Source: Terriglobales bacterium
GTDB taxonomy: Bacteria > Acidobacteriota > Terriglobia > Terriglobales > Acidobacteriaceae
Reading direction: 5' to 3'
Assembly: GCA_025980765.1 (NCBI GenBank)
Contig: JAICXB010000038.1
Span: 1-35,096, forward strand
DNA: 35,096 nucleotides
The notes below the pieces were generated by a model. That model was not told where the DNA came from. It saw nothing but the letters and a program-made list of their open reading frames with translations, and ran no database searches. Below, one piece after another: positions 24,363-31,905 of this stretch. How positions within the stretch are numbered: position 1 is the first letter of the stretch; each line of letters starts with the position of its first letter. The position numbers were made by a program, and so were the translations under genes.

Positions 24363-24788
24363 TCATTCCTCAATCCGTCGCAACGCGGTTATCGGGAGAA
24401 TTACCTCACAGGAAAAATCCTTCATTAGAGACACGAAGTCGCGCTGATTGAAAGTCACGATTGCGTCGGCTTTCCCGTTGATTGCGGTTTCCAACACCAT
24501 GTCGTCGTCAGGATCGGACAGCCTTGGGCGCCAGCGAAACGCAAGCCGAACCGGCCGCGCCACTGCGGTCAAATCATCCAGAACTCGGCCGACTTCATCG
24601 CTACTCAATCCAGACATCACGAGATGTTGTGGACGGGTCAAGACCGCTTCGTATTCAAGTATCAGCGGAACAGAAAGCAACAACTCAAATTGCCGATCTA
24701 ATGCAGCCAACAAGAGCTGCCGTGATGCGCCTCTTTCGCTCCGAAAAGCAGCAACCAGAACGTCGGTGTCGAGCACGTAAGACGCCAC
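24363..24788 (-). CDS. PIN-domain toxin (COG1569-type endoribonuclease)
   Basis: This 141-residue PIN nuclease should cleave RNA when released from its antitoxin. It begins at GTG 24788 (read MASYVLDTDVLVAAFRSE). The conserved acidic residues can be placed: Asp7 in LDTDVLV, Glu45 or Glu47 in ILEYEAVL, Asp95/Asp96 in SDPDDDMVLETA, and Asp117 in TFNQRDF. This N-terminal motif leaves no room for a downstream start. The pair is ordered toxin first, then antitoxin, the reverse of most type II systems. The predicted promoter places the transcript start only a few bases before the GTG, so translation may be leaderless. Target RNA and toxicity are unknown. Confidence 0.9.
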   Translation of the reverse strand: MASYVLDTDVLVAAFRSERGASRQLLLAALDRQFELLLSVPLILEYEAVLTRPQHLVMSGLSSDEVGRVLDDLTAVARPVRLAFRWRPRLSDPDDDMVLETAINGKADAIVTFNQRDFVSLMKDFSCEVILPITALRRIEE

Positions 24789-24797
24789 TGGGGCCTT

Positions 24798-24826
24798 ATG
24801 ATATTGCTTGCAATATTACAAGTCAA
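24798..24826 (-). promoter_or_regulatory. Promoter and embedded operator of the toxin-antitoxin pair
   Basis: On the minus strand TTGACT (24821-24826) and TATCAT (24798-24803) are exactly 17 bp apart. A perfect 7-bp inverted repeat with a 2-nt spacer, ATATTGC-TT-GCAATAT (24801-24816 on the plus strand), overlaps the -10 and most of the spacer, as expected for an operator bound by the ribbon-helix-helix antitoxin. The predicted transcription start, near 24791, is only about 3 nt from the GTG. Confidence 0.72.
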
Positions 24827-25013
24827 GCAGACCTAACTGGATTCCGGTCTGCGACGCCAGGTTTTTGTCTCCGGTTCGAAAGCGGAGTTTCTCGGACTTT
24901 CGTAACTAGAGACTCTCGATTCGTAAGCTGCGCAAGCGGAGTTTGGCAACAGTGCGTCGGGGAAATGCGTTCCTACTTGAGAGCGGAGATAAGGACAACT
25001 CAGGAGGATTTCC

Positions 25014-25628
25014 ATGCAGAGGCTTTTTACGTTGGCCGCAGCTTGTCTGATCAGTGGCGCAATGGCGTTTGCTCAAGGCACTGTCACTAGCCAGCAGCCC
25101 ACGACGGCCACGCAGCCGAGCAGCAACACGGTCCAATCGAATCCGAACAGCAATGGCACATCGCCGTCCAGCGGATCGCAAGCCGGCCGAACAGCTTCGG
25201 CGCCGAATCAGGCGTTGCCGGGCAACAGCAATCCTGTAAATGCCGGCACCAGCGATGCGAACACCAACGGACAAGCAGTGCGGCCGAACCAGTCCAACGG
25301 GTCCGCTGCCGCCGCCGGCAATACTCCAGATACAGGCAATCCTGGAGACAACAGCGACAACAATGGCATGGCCAAAGATGCAACCGGCCACAATCCTGCC
25401 AGTGGACGCGGCTCCAATACAATTACGAATCCGGGAACGAGCGGGACAGTGCAATGGTTCTGGATAGCATTACTGGGAATTATGGTTATTCTCTTTGCCT
25501 TTGCGGTGCTGTTTGCCCGCAATCGCGGCCGCGGCAATATCGAGCCGAACGATCCTGCGCTGCGCGCCACCACCAACCGCAACGATCAGCCACGGCGGGA
25601 TGAGGAGAAATACCGGAAAGTGGGATGA
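25014..25628 (+). CDS. Exported low-complexity protein with one C-terminal membrane segment
   Basis: The function is not recognised. The 204-residue product begins with a signal peptide (MQRLFTLAAACLISGAMAFA, cut before QG). ATG 25014 lies six bases after AGGAGG. Residues 22-140 are almost only Asn, Gly, Ser, Thr, Ala, Gln and Pro, so the mature domain is probably a disordered periplasmic stalk. A strong membrane helix follows (about 145-167, VQWFWIALLGIMVILFAFAVLF). The tail is short, charged and cytoplasmic (RNRGRGNIEPNDPALR...). The topology resembles a surface stalk or a sortase-independent anchor, but no partner genes are adjacent. It stands alone between the toxin-antitoxin pair (divergent) and the large repeat at 25644. 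Confidence 0.8.
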   Translation: MQRLFTLAAACLISGAMAFAQGTVTSQQPTTATQPSSNTVQSNPNSNGTSPSSGSQAGRTASAPNQALPGNSNPVNAGTSDANTNGQAVRPNQSNGSAAAAGNTPDTGNPGDNSDNNGMAKDATGHNPASGRGSNTITNPGTSGTVQWFWIALLGIMVILFAFAVLFARNRGRGNIEPNDPALRATTNRNDQPRRDEEKYRKVG

Positions 25629-25643
25629 TCCACCGAACATCCA

Positions 25644-25947
25644 CCCTGGGTTAACACGAAGGTCACAACGCGGCAGAGCCGCAAAAAAAGGGCTTTCTCA
25701 CCACGGAGGCACAGAGAACACGGAGAAATCAAAAAACCTTTCTGGAGTTTCTTCTCCGTGGACTCCGTGCCTCCGTGGTGAAAAATTGAGGTTGGAAATT
25801 TGCTCAGTACACCCAGAATTGGCGAAATGGTAGTACAAAGGAACGGCCTAAAGGCCATGAAGACCTGGGATGTCAAATGAAGAGATCAGCATTGGGTTCT
25901 CCGTGACCTTGTGGAGTTCCCTTCGTGACCTTCGTGTTAACCCAGGG
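25644..25947. repeat. 304-bp nested inverted-repeat element with unknown core
   Basis: The ends are a perfect 23-bp inverted repeat (25644-25666 and 25925-25947; left end CCCTGGGTTAACACG). Inside lies a second long stem: 25695-25727 with 25752-25785, both built on CACCACGGAGGCAC and CACGGAGAA. A roughly 100-bp core (about 25786-25890) contains the small hairpin GGCC-TAAA-GGCC and a CCCAG/CTGGG pair. No open frame with protein character covers it. It fills nearly the whole gap (25629-25962) between two convergent genes and shares words with the element at 10657-10749. It could be a non-autonomous mobile element or a structured RNA. Confidence 0.85.
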
Positions 25948-25962
25948 CGCCGTTCTCCTGCA

Positions 25963-26571
25963 CTACTGCTTCACTAATCCATCCGTCAATAAATGTGCCT
26001 TGATTGCCAGGTTGTGGGCCCGCTCAAAATCCTGGTCTTTCAAAGCTGCGCGTGACTGCGCCACATAGCTGCGAATGTCTGACAGGATATTCTGTTCTTC
26101 GCTGCTCAGCCGGCGATTGATGCTGCGCAAATTCTGTTCGGTTGAATTCAGCAACTGATTGGTGCTTTGCACAGTGCTGTTTTCTGTTGCGGAGGGAACA
26201 TCGGGCGAAATTTGTCCCACAGCTTCGTTGTTCGCCGGTGGAACATTCGCGGCTTGCGCCGGCGGCGCAGGATTTGGGTTGGGCGGCTGCTTCTTAGCAT
26301 TGGTCACGCCATTGTGGCGCCTATTCTTCGGTTTCGGCGGCAGTGGCTTTGGAATTGTGGTTGAGGCTTCCGGCAGCGGAGGCTGGGTCGCAGTCGGATT
26401 GGAAGAGCCTTCCGGTGCAATCGTAGGCGGAGACGGCTGGGCCGTAGTGGTTGGAGCTTGCGCCTGGGGCGGAGGAAGAGTCGGCTTTTTCTTCCTGCAT
26501 CCCGGCAGGAACAGCAGTGCGAAAGCAAACAGCGTCGCGATGATTCCGCGCGTGAATTGTGTGACTTTCAT
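25963..26571 (-). CDS. Pro-rich lipoprotein with C-terminal helical domain
   Basis: This 202-residue lipoprotein has the lipobox LPGC, giving Cys25 as the mature, lipid-modified N-terminus after a hydrophobic leader. Lysines follow the cysteine, then a Pro/Thr/Ala-rich linker (about residues 30-110) long enough to span part of the periplasm. The C-terminal 70 residues are helical (TNQLLNSTEQNLRSINRRLSS, DQDFERAHNLAIKAHLL). The start is ATG 26571, 2 bp after the histidine-kinase stop, so the two genes are surely cotranscribed. It may sense or relay an envelope signal to the kinase, an idea based on coupling alone. The family is not recognised. Confidence 0.85.
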   Translation of the reverse strand: MKVTQFTRGIIATLFAFALLFLPGCRKKKPTLPPPQAQAPTTTAQPSPPTIAPEGSSNPTATQPPLPEASTTIPKPLPPKPKNRRHNGVTNAKKQPPNPNPAPPAQAANVPPANNEAVGQISPDVPSATENSTVQSTNQLLNSTEQNLRSINRRLSSEEQNILSDIRSYVAQSRAALKDQDFERAHNLAIKAHLLTDGLVKQ

Positions 26572-26573
26572 GC

Positions 26574-28448
26574 TCAGGATTGCGCCACCAGGTGATCTTG
26601 CGCAGGCCGCTGTTCCACCCTGGCCAGCGGCAATGTTAGATAAAATGTGGTGCCCTCGCCCGCACGCGTATCGAAGCGTATGGACCCATTATGCAACTGC
26701 AGGATGCGGTAGGTCATGGCCAGGCCAATGCCGCTGCCACTCTTTTTGGTCGTGAAGTAGAGATTGAAGATCTTATCGCGGATAGCTGCCGGAAGTCCCT
26801 GGCCGGTGTCCTCGACTTCGATCAGGGCTTCGCCCTCCGCGCGGTGCGCCCGAATCTTGAGCGTGCCCCCGGATTCCATGGCTTGGGCGCCATTGATCAC
26901 GATATTTAGCAGCGCCTGCTTCACTAAATCAGAATCGATTTTCGCCGGCAATGGTTCGGGCGCGATCTCCCACACCAGATGCACACCGTGACGCTCACAA
27001 TCGGGGGCCGCGGTGAATGCGACTTGCTCAACCAGATTTCGCAGATCGACATCTACAAGCTTCAGATCTACAGGGCGGGTGAAATCAACCAGGGTTTGCA
27101 CGACACGGTCGAGCCGCTGAATCTCACTGGCGATTACATCCATGTGCCGCTGTGTGTCGGAATCGGGCTGCTGCAGTTTGTTACGAAGAATCTCGAGGTG
27201 AACGACGATCGAGTTGATGGGATTCTTTACCTCGTGCGCAACCCCTGAGGTCAGCTTGCCGATATTGGCCAGGCGGCGGGAGACCTCGATTTCATCTTCG
27301 ATCTTGCGCATGGATTCGGCGTCGCGCATCGTCAGCAACGCACCCAGCTGCTGTCCATCTTCCTCGATGAAGTCGAGCGAAAGCTGCACGTCGGTGCCGT
27401 TGTCTCCCGTGATCTCCACCATGTACAGCGGGCGATGCTGCGAGAAAGCGGTCAGGATGGTGCGGCCAAGCTGCGTCTGCCGAGAGAAGATCTGCTGCGC
27501 CGAACTGCCCAGCATCTCGCCTCTCGGCTTTCCCAAGTAACTTTCAATGGACGCGCTTACTAAAACCGCGCGCTGATCGCGGGTAAAGAGCATCAGGCCA
27601 TCCTGAAGATTGGCCATGATCTGGTCGACATTTTCCTGCAGCGCCGAGAAAACCTCGTTTACGGTACGCATCTGCCGTCCGATGCGTTCGATTTTCGAGC
27701 TCACATTGCCGTACTCATCGGTGCGATTCAGCTCCTGCGGAGCCGGCGAGGTCATCTCACCCGAAGTCATCTGGTCGAGCCGGCGGGCAATTGCCTCCAG
27801 CGGGCGCAGCGCGAAATTGGACAGGCCGGCCGCCAGAGCGAGTGACACCAAAATGGCAATGGCGGAAAAAACCAGCGCGCGGGCCAGGTGCGGTTGCAGC
27901 GTATTTTTCAGGAATACTGAAGAGACTCCTACCTGCACCGACCCAAAGGGATGACTGTCCCTATCGAGCGGGACGGTAATGACGTAGCTGCGGATCGGGC
28001 CATACACAACCTGAAGCTGGCGCCAGAACCTGGCACGCGCCAGCTCTCCCAAATTGGGACGCTGCGGCGGGGCCTTACCAATTCTTTGTGGGTCGCTGTG
28101 CAGGATGGCATTGCCGTCCGGGCCAATCACCGCAACGTCGCTGATGATGGGCGAGTAGCCAATGATGGACTCCATCAGCCCATTCAGGCCCGCATCGGTC
28201 TGCAGGCTCTCCGCGATGAATTCGTTTACCTGTTTGGGATCGCCGGCATCGAGCCGTTGGTTGGAGAGATCAATTTCCAGGGCATCGCGCGACTGGTGAA
28301 TGATGGCGCGCGCGGCGAAATCGCCATCGCTCACCGCATCGTTCACCACCTGGTGCACCAGCTGGGCCACATAGATGGTCGAGAGCGTGACCACGATGGC
28401 CATGACCATCAGGCTGATGGCTACCACCAGCTTCGTTTTGAGTCGCAT
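26574..28448 (-). CDS. Membrane sensor histidine kinase (HAMP-PAS-HisKA-HATPase)
   Basis: This NtrB/ZraS-like sensor kinase has 624 residues. Two membrane segments (about 5-30 and 190-212) enclose a periplasmic sensor domain with FGSVQVGVSS near its end, resembling sCACHE/CHASE-type folds. Next come a HAMP linker (ALRPLEAIARRLDQM), a PAS domain (about 270-370, MANLQDGLMLFTRDQRAVLVS) and the HisKA helix with phospho-acceptor His405 in GVAHEVKNPINSIVVH. The HATPase domain has the N box (NIVINGAQAM), DTGQGLP and GSGIGLAM. ATG 28448 is chosen over a GTG three codons earlier; neither has a good ribosome site. It phosphorylates, by context, the NtrC-type regulator upstream, from which it is separated by a 350-bp repeat-filled gap. 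The Pro-rich lipoprotein is the next gene. Confidence 0.93.
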   Translation of the reverse strand: MRLKTKLVVAISLMVMAIVVTLSTIYVAQLVHQVVNDAVSDGDFAARAIIHQSRDALEIDLSNQRLDAGDPKQVNEFIAESLQTDAGLNGLMESIIGYSPIISDVAVIGPDGNAILHSDPQRIGKAPPQRPNLGELARARFWRQLQVVYGPIRSYVITVPLDRDSHPFGSVQVGVSSVFLKNTLQPHLARALVFSAIAILVSLALAAGLSNFALRPLEAIARRLDQMTSGEMTSPAPQELNRTDEYGNVSSKIERIGRQMRTVNEVFSALQENVDQIMANLQDGLMLFTRDQRAVLVSASIESYLGKPRGEMLGSSAQQIFSRQTQLGRTILTAFSQHRPLYMVEITGDNGTDVQLSLDFIEEDGQQLGALLTMRDAESMRKIEDEIEVSRRLANIGKLTSGVAHEVKNPINSIVVHLEILRNKLQQPDSDTQRHMDVIASEIQRLDRVVQTLVDFTRPVDLKLVDVDLRNLVEQVAFTAAPDCERHGVHLVWEIAPEPLPAKIDSDLVKQALLNIVINGAQAMESGGTLKIRAHRAEGEALIEVEDTGQGLPAAIRDKIFNLYFTTKKSGSGIGLAMTYRILQLHNGSIRFDTRAGEGTTFYLTLPLARVEQRPAQDHLVAQS

Positions 28449-28493
28449 TTGTGGCACAAATCGATTTACCTGTCTCGGAAAAATATTCTTAGA

Positions 28494-28511
28494 GCACGAC
28501 CTCGGTCGTGC
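28494..28511. repeat. Short perfect hairpin upstream of the histidine kinase
   Basis: GCACGAC (28494-28500) and GTCGTGC (28505-28511) form a perfect 7-bp stem with a CTCG loop, 46 bp upstream of the kinase start. There is no T-run. It may be a dispersed palindromic unit or a leader hairpin of the kinase message. Confidence 0.45.
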
Positions 28512-28564
28512 CGCGACCGTCTCGATTCATACTCGGCTTCACCCTACCGGCCAACCCTCGAAAC

Positions 28565-28762
28565 TGTCATCCTGACGACGAGCGATCAACTTCGCGCAGC
28601 GGAGTTGATCGGGAGGAGGAAGGATCTCTGCACCTGCCTCGGTTGCTTCTGCAGATTGCGGCTCTTCGGCCAACGATCGCCGTTGAAGAGCCCTGCACCC
28701 GGCAATTTTGTTCGACGCATCTCAGGAGGTCCTTCGGCCGCTACGCGGCGCTCAGGATGACA
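28565..28762. repeat. 198-bp element with 11-bp terminal inverted repeats (TGTCATCCTGA type)
   Basis: TGTCATCCTGA (28565-28575) at one end and TCAGGATGACA (28752-28762) at the other are perfect reverse complements. Inside is a long hairpin, GATCAACTTCGC (28584-28595) with GCGGAGTTGATC (28599-28610), one mismatch, plus words such as AAGGATCTCTGCACCTG and AGGTCCTTCGGC. No coding capacity is seen. It is MITE- or REP-like. It occupies most of the gap (28449-28798) between the regulator and kinase genes. Similar TCATCCTGAGCG words are widespread in acidobacterial intergenic DNA. Confidence 0.82.
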
Positions 28763-28798
28763 CATAAAAAAGCTGTTCCACGCCATCTTCAAAGCCGC

Positions 28799-30190
28799 TT
28801 ACTGATTGACTGCCTCGGCCATACTGCCGTTTGAGCCGTACTCTTTCAGCTTATTGTGCAGGGTCTTCAGGCTGATGCCCAGAATCTCCGCAGCGCGCGT
28901 TTTATTGTTGTTCGTACTGGCCAGCGTGCGCAGAATCAACTGCTTTTCTGCCTCTTCTACCGTTGTCCCCACCCCGAGGTGAATGGCATTGGGATCGAGA
29001 TTGACCGCTTTCAGCGCGGTTGTGCCGAACGTCGGCGGAAGATGACGCGACTCAACCAGTTTGCTGGTCGTAAGTATCACTGCTCGTTCCAGCATATTGC
29101 GCAGCTCGCGCACATTTCCCGGCCAGTCATAAGCCTGAAAAGCCTTCATTACCGCATCATCTACTCCCCCAACTTCGCGCCCATGCTTTTCATTGAGGTC
29201 GCGTATTAAGGCGTCCACCAGCTCCGGCAAGTCTTCCTTGTGTTCGCGCAAGGGCGGCATGTGGATGTTGAAAACATTCAAGCGATAGTAGAGATCGTTT
29301 CGTAATTCGCCTCTTGCAACAGCTTCTTCAGGAATTTTATTGGTTGCCGTAAGCACCCGGACGTTGACTTCGGTTTCCGTCTTGCTCCCTAGCCTGCGCA
29401 GCTTGCGGTCTTCAAGAACGCGCAGCAGCTTGGCTTGCGTGGCGATGGGCATTTCTCCGATTTCGTCCAGCAGCAGCGTGCCTTCTTCCGCTAATTCGAA
29501 ACAGCCGGCGCGGCGTTCGACTGCTCCGGTAAACGCCCCTTTTTCGTGGCCGAATATTTCGCTCTCAATCAGTGTCTCCGGAATCGCGGAGCAATTGATC
29601 GCCACAAATGGCTTGCTCTTGCGCGGGCTGAGTTCGTGCAAGGTGCGCGCCACCATCTCCTTGCCGGTTCCACTTTCACCGGTGATCAGCACGGACGCGG
29701 TGCTGGGGGCCACGCGTTCCACCATTGCGAAGATTTCCAGCATTTTCTTCGATTTCCCGACCAGCCTGCCGAGTATGCCGGCATCGCGCAACTGCCGCCG
29801 CGTGACCTCAAGCTCGCGCTCCGTGCCTTGTTGCCGCGCCGCGTTTTGCAATATCGCACGCAACCGGGTTGGATCCACCGGCTTCTGGATGTAGTCGTAG
29901 GCCCCGGCCTTCATCGCGTCCACGGCGCTGTCAATTGTCCCCTGGGCGGTGAGAACGACTACCGCCATCTGCTGCGGCTGATCGGCCAGACGCTCCAGCA
30001 GTTCCAAGCCGTCCATGCGTGGCATTTTCAGATCAGTAACGACAATGCCGGGCGACCAGGTCACGACTTTGTCCAGCGCATCCAGCCCGTCCTTGGCGGT
30101 CTCGGTACGGTATCCCCAGGCCGAAACCAGCTCCGCCAAACCCGTGCGGGCGTTCTCTTCATCTTCGACGATCAGCACTTTTTCGGGCAT
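28799..30190 (-). CDS. Sigma-54-dependent response regulator (NtrC/AtoC family)
   Basis: This 463-residue activator of sigma-54 promoters has a receiver domain with phospho-acceptor Asp53 (VVTDLKMPRMDG) and Lys103 (YIQKPVD). The AAA+ domain has Walker A GESGTGK (171-177), the sigma-54 contact loop GAFTGA (218-223), Walker B LLLDEIGEM (Asp242-Glu243) and an arginine-finger region (WPGNVRELRNMLERA). A C-terminal Fis-type helix-turn-helix follows (ILRTLASTNNNKTRAAEILGIS). ATG 30190 gives a standard receiver start, although no clear ribosome site precedes it. Its cognate kinase is the next gene downstream, beyond a repeat. No -24/-12 sigma-54 promoter was recognised nearby, so its targets are probably elsewhere. 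Confidence 0.95.
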   Translation of the reverse strand: MPEKVLIVEDEENARTGLAELVSAWGYRTETAKDGLDALDKVVTWSPGIVVTDLKMPRMDGLELLERLADQPQQMAVVVLTAQGTIDSAVDAMKAGAYDYIQKPVDPTRLRAILQNAARQQGTERELEVTRRQLRDAGILGRLVGKSKKMLEIFAMVERVAPSTASVLITGESGTGKEMVARTLHELSPRKSKPFVAINCSAIPETLIESEIFGHEKGAFTGAVERRAGCFELAEEGTLLLDEIGEMPIATQAKLLRVLEDRKLRRLGSKTETEVNVRVLTATNKIPEEAVARGELRNDLYYRLNVFNIHMPPLREHKEDLPELVDALIRDLNEKHGREVGGVDDAVMKAFQAYDWPGNVRELRNMLERAVILTTSKLVESRHLPPTFGTTALKAVNLDPNAIHLGVGTTVEEAEKQLILRTLASTNNNKTRAAEILGISLKTLHNKLKEYGSNGSMAEAVNQ

Positions 30191-30196
30191 GTGAAA

Positions 30197-30650
30197 AGCT
30201 TCTAAGCTTCTGAGCTTCTAAGCTGCTGAGCAAACATGCAAACCTTGTAGAAAATTGGCGGAAACTCAGTTCCCTAGAAGCTTAGCAGCTACCGGATTAA
30301 GATGCAGAACTGCTGGCCAGGGACAATAAAGAGCATCGGCATGGGTGGCCGTGGTCGAGACCTGTGCAAAAAAAAATATTTCCTGTTCCTTTCCTGAGAA
30401 TTTCTTGAATCCTTTTCGGGCGTGCAGCTTGAGCCAGTATTGGCGCGGGTGCGAGGCGCTTTTCCACAGCCTCCCTGTTTCTTTCCTGTTCTTTCCCTCA
30501 GGACACTGTGAAATTTGTGAATTCTGGGCAGAATTCGCGGATTCGGCGCGATTGTCGTCATATTTTCCTGTATTTTTTCCCTGTTCTCAGGGGAGGGCGC
30601 CTGAACGCGAAAATCGCGTAAGGGCTCAGCAGCGTAGAAGCTTAGAAGCT
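30197..30650. repeat. 454-bp intergenic element flanked by inverted AGCTTCTAAGCTTCT repeats
   Basis: The left end (30197-30230) is built of AGCTTCTAAGCTTCT, GAGCTTCTAAGCTGCTGAG. The right end (30625-30650) is its reverse complement, except for one missing 8-bp unit and one mismatch. A third copy, CTAGAAGCTTAGCAGCT, lies inside at 30274-30290. The interior (about 30300-30610) repeats the words TTTCCTGTTC and CCCTGTTC several times. Two open frames there, one per strand, have no protein-like features. It fills most of the divergent gap 30191-30723 between the response regulator and the beta-propeller gene, so it carries or displaces their promoters. Confidence 0.75.
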
Positions 30651-30723
30651 CTATCAGGCAGCAGAACAGCTTATCTTTGCATCCCAAGTTGTTGACGCAA
30701 ATAGCTTGTTTTGGATCGGTTTG

Positions 30724-31743
30724 ATGGTCTTCGCCAAAAAAATCCTGCTGTTTCTGCTCATCACAACGCCCTTTTCGCTGTTCGCGGCCAAGCTGCGCGA
30801 GGTTGCGGTACTCGATATTCCCGGACCTCCCGGGTTCGAAACACTGGCATTTGCCAAGGGATTTCTCGTGATTGCCCATGATGGCGCCAGCACGGTGGAG
30901 ATATACGATCCCACCAAGCGTCGTCTGGTGGCGGAAATCAGTAATATCGTCAGTCCGCGTGGGGTGGTATCGGACGACGCCAGTGGCAAAGTCTACATTG
31001 CCGACGCCGGCGCGAATGTCATTGACGTGGTCAATTCCAGCAATTGGCAGGTGGAAGATCAAATACGGCTCACCAACGCTCCGGGAAACCTTCTGCTCAT
31101 CCCCGGAACTACTAACTTAGTTGCCAGTAATCCGTACGCTCGGTCGCTTACGCTGGTGAGCCGAGAGATCAATCGGGAGATGCAGGTAGTTGACATTGCC
31201 GGCCGTCCCGGCCTAATGGCTTTCGATCCGATTCGCAATGCGGTGCTCGTATCGCTCGAGGACCAGAATGAAATTGTTTCCTACCCGGCGTCGCTGGAGG
31301 CCAACGCCAAACCGCTGCACACGATCCGCCTCAACGCTTCGCAGCCGACTTCAATCATTCTCAATCCGACTGCACGGGCGCTATTTGTTTCGGTAAGGTT
31401 CGCGGTGTTGTCGGTGGACGCCGATTCCGGCCAGGAACTAAGCCGCGTCCCGGTCGCGGGAGGCACAGATCGGCTGTGGCTCGATTCCCAGGATCAAGTC
31501 CTCTATGCCGCGGCCAGTGATGGCACCGTGACTTCGATCAAAGTCAATGGCCGCCAACTCACCTACGATAGCGAGCTGAAGACTGACGTTAAGGGTCACA
31601 CCCTGGCCTTCGATCCCATTCACAAGCTGATCTATGTTCCAGGTGGCAGGGAAGGCAAGTCGAAAATGGTGATCCTGAAAGAGTCAGGCGCCATCCCCGT
31701 TCTCGACGAAGTGAAGACCGCGCAAGTCACGAAGAGTTATTAG
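30724..31743 (+). CDS. Exported beta-propeller (YVTN/SMP-30-like) protein
   Basis: This 339-residue protein has a signal peptide (MVFAKKILLFLLITTPFSLF, cut near AAKLR) followed by repeated four-stranded blades. They are visible as STVEIYDPTKRRLVAEI, KVYIADAGANVIDVVN, NAVLVSLEDQNEIVSYP and KLIYVPGGREGKSKMVIL. About seven blades fit the length. ATG 30724 is chosen over a TTG six codons upstream because it gives the better leader. Such propellers bind ligands or partners at the envelope; no catalytic residue pattern was identified. It shares the repeat-filled region upstream with the divergent regulator gene and is followed by tRNA-Lys. A second propeller gene lies at 32523-33797. Confidence 0.85.
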   Translation: MVFAKKILLFLLITTPFSLFAAKLREVAVLDIPGPPGFETLAFAKGFLVIAHDGASTVEIYDPTKRRLVAEISNIVSPRGVVSDDASGKVYIADAGANVIDVVNSSNWQVEDQIRLTNAPGNLLLIPGTTNLVASNPYARSLTLVSREINREMQVVDIAGRPGLMAFDPIRNAVLVSLEDQNEIVSYPASLEANAKPLHTIRLNASQPTSIILNPTARALFVSVRFAVLSVDADSGQELSRVPVAGGTDRLWLDSQDQVLYAAASDGTVTSIKVNGRQLTYDSELKTDVKGHTLAFDPIHKLIYVPGGREGKSKMVILKESGAIPVLDEVKTAQVTKSY

Positions 31744-31804
31744 CCCATTCCGCCATCCCAGGCAGACCCCTTCCACCTTTTCGCATGGTAGATTGGAAGA
31801 GTGT

Positions 31805-31880
31805 GGGCGCGTAGCTCAGTTGGTAGAGCAACGCCCTTTTAAGGCGTGGGTCGCAGGTTCGAATCCTGCCGCGCTCACCA
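31805..31880 (+). tRNA. tRNA-Lys (anticodon TTT)
   Basis: A complete cloverleaf of 76 nt: acceptor stem GGGCGCG with CGCGCTC (one G-U pair), D-arm GCTC-AGTTGGTA-GAGC, anticodon arm ACGCC-CTTTTAA-GGCGT with TTT at positions 34-36, variable loop GGGTC and T-arm GCAGG-TTCGAAT-CCTGC. Discriminator A and an encoded CCA end at 31880. A TAGATT 10-16 bp upstream may be the -10 box; no clear -35 is seen. Confidence 0.97.
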
Positions 31881-31905
31881 TCGTTTCCGCGGCTCCACTC
31901 CAAGT

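Noticed and set aside
25800..25880. tRNA-like sequence (GGCGAAATGGTAG followed by a hairpin)
   Set aside because: A D-loop-like word is present, but no acceptor stem, anticodon arm or T-arm can be formed, so it is not a tRNA gene.
30191..30723. Sigma-54 promoter for the NtrC-type regulator or propeller gene
   Set aside because: No TGGCAC-N5-TTGC element with correct spacing was found on either strand.
30289..31062. 257-residue minus-strand open frame and a 116-residue plus-strand frame at 30345-30695
   Set aside because: The first runs antisense through the propeller gene, the second lies in repeat DNA; neither has family motifs, a leader or a ribosome site.
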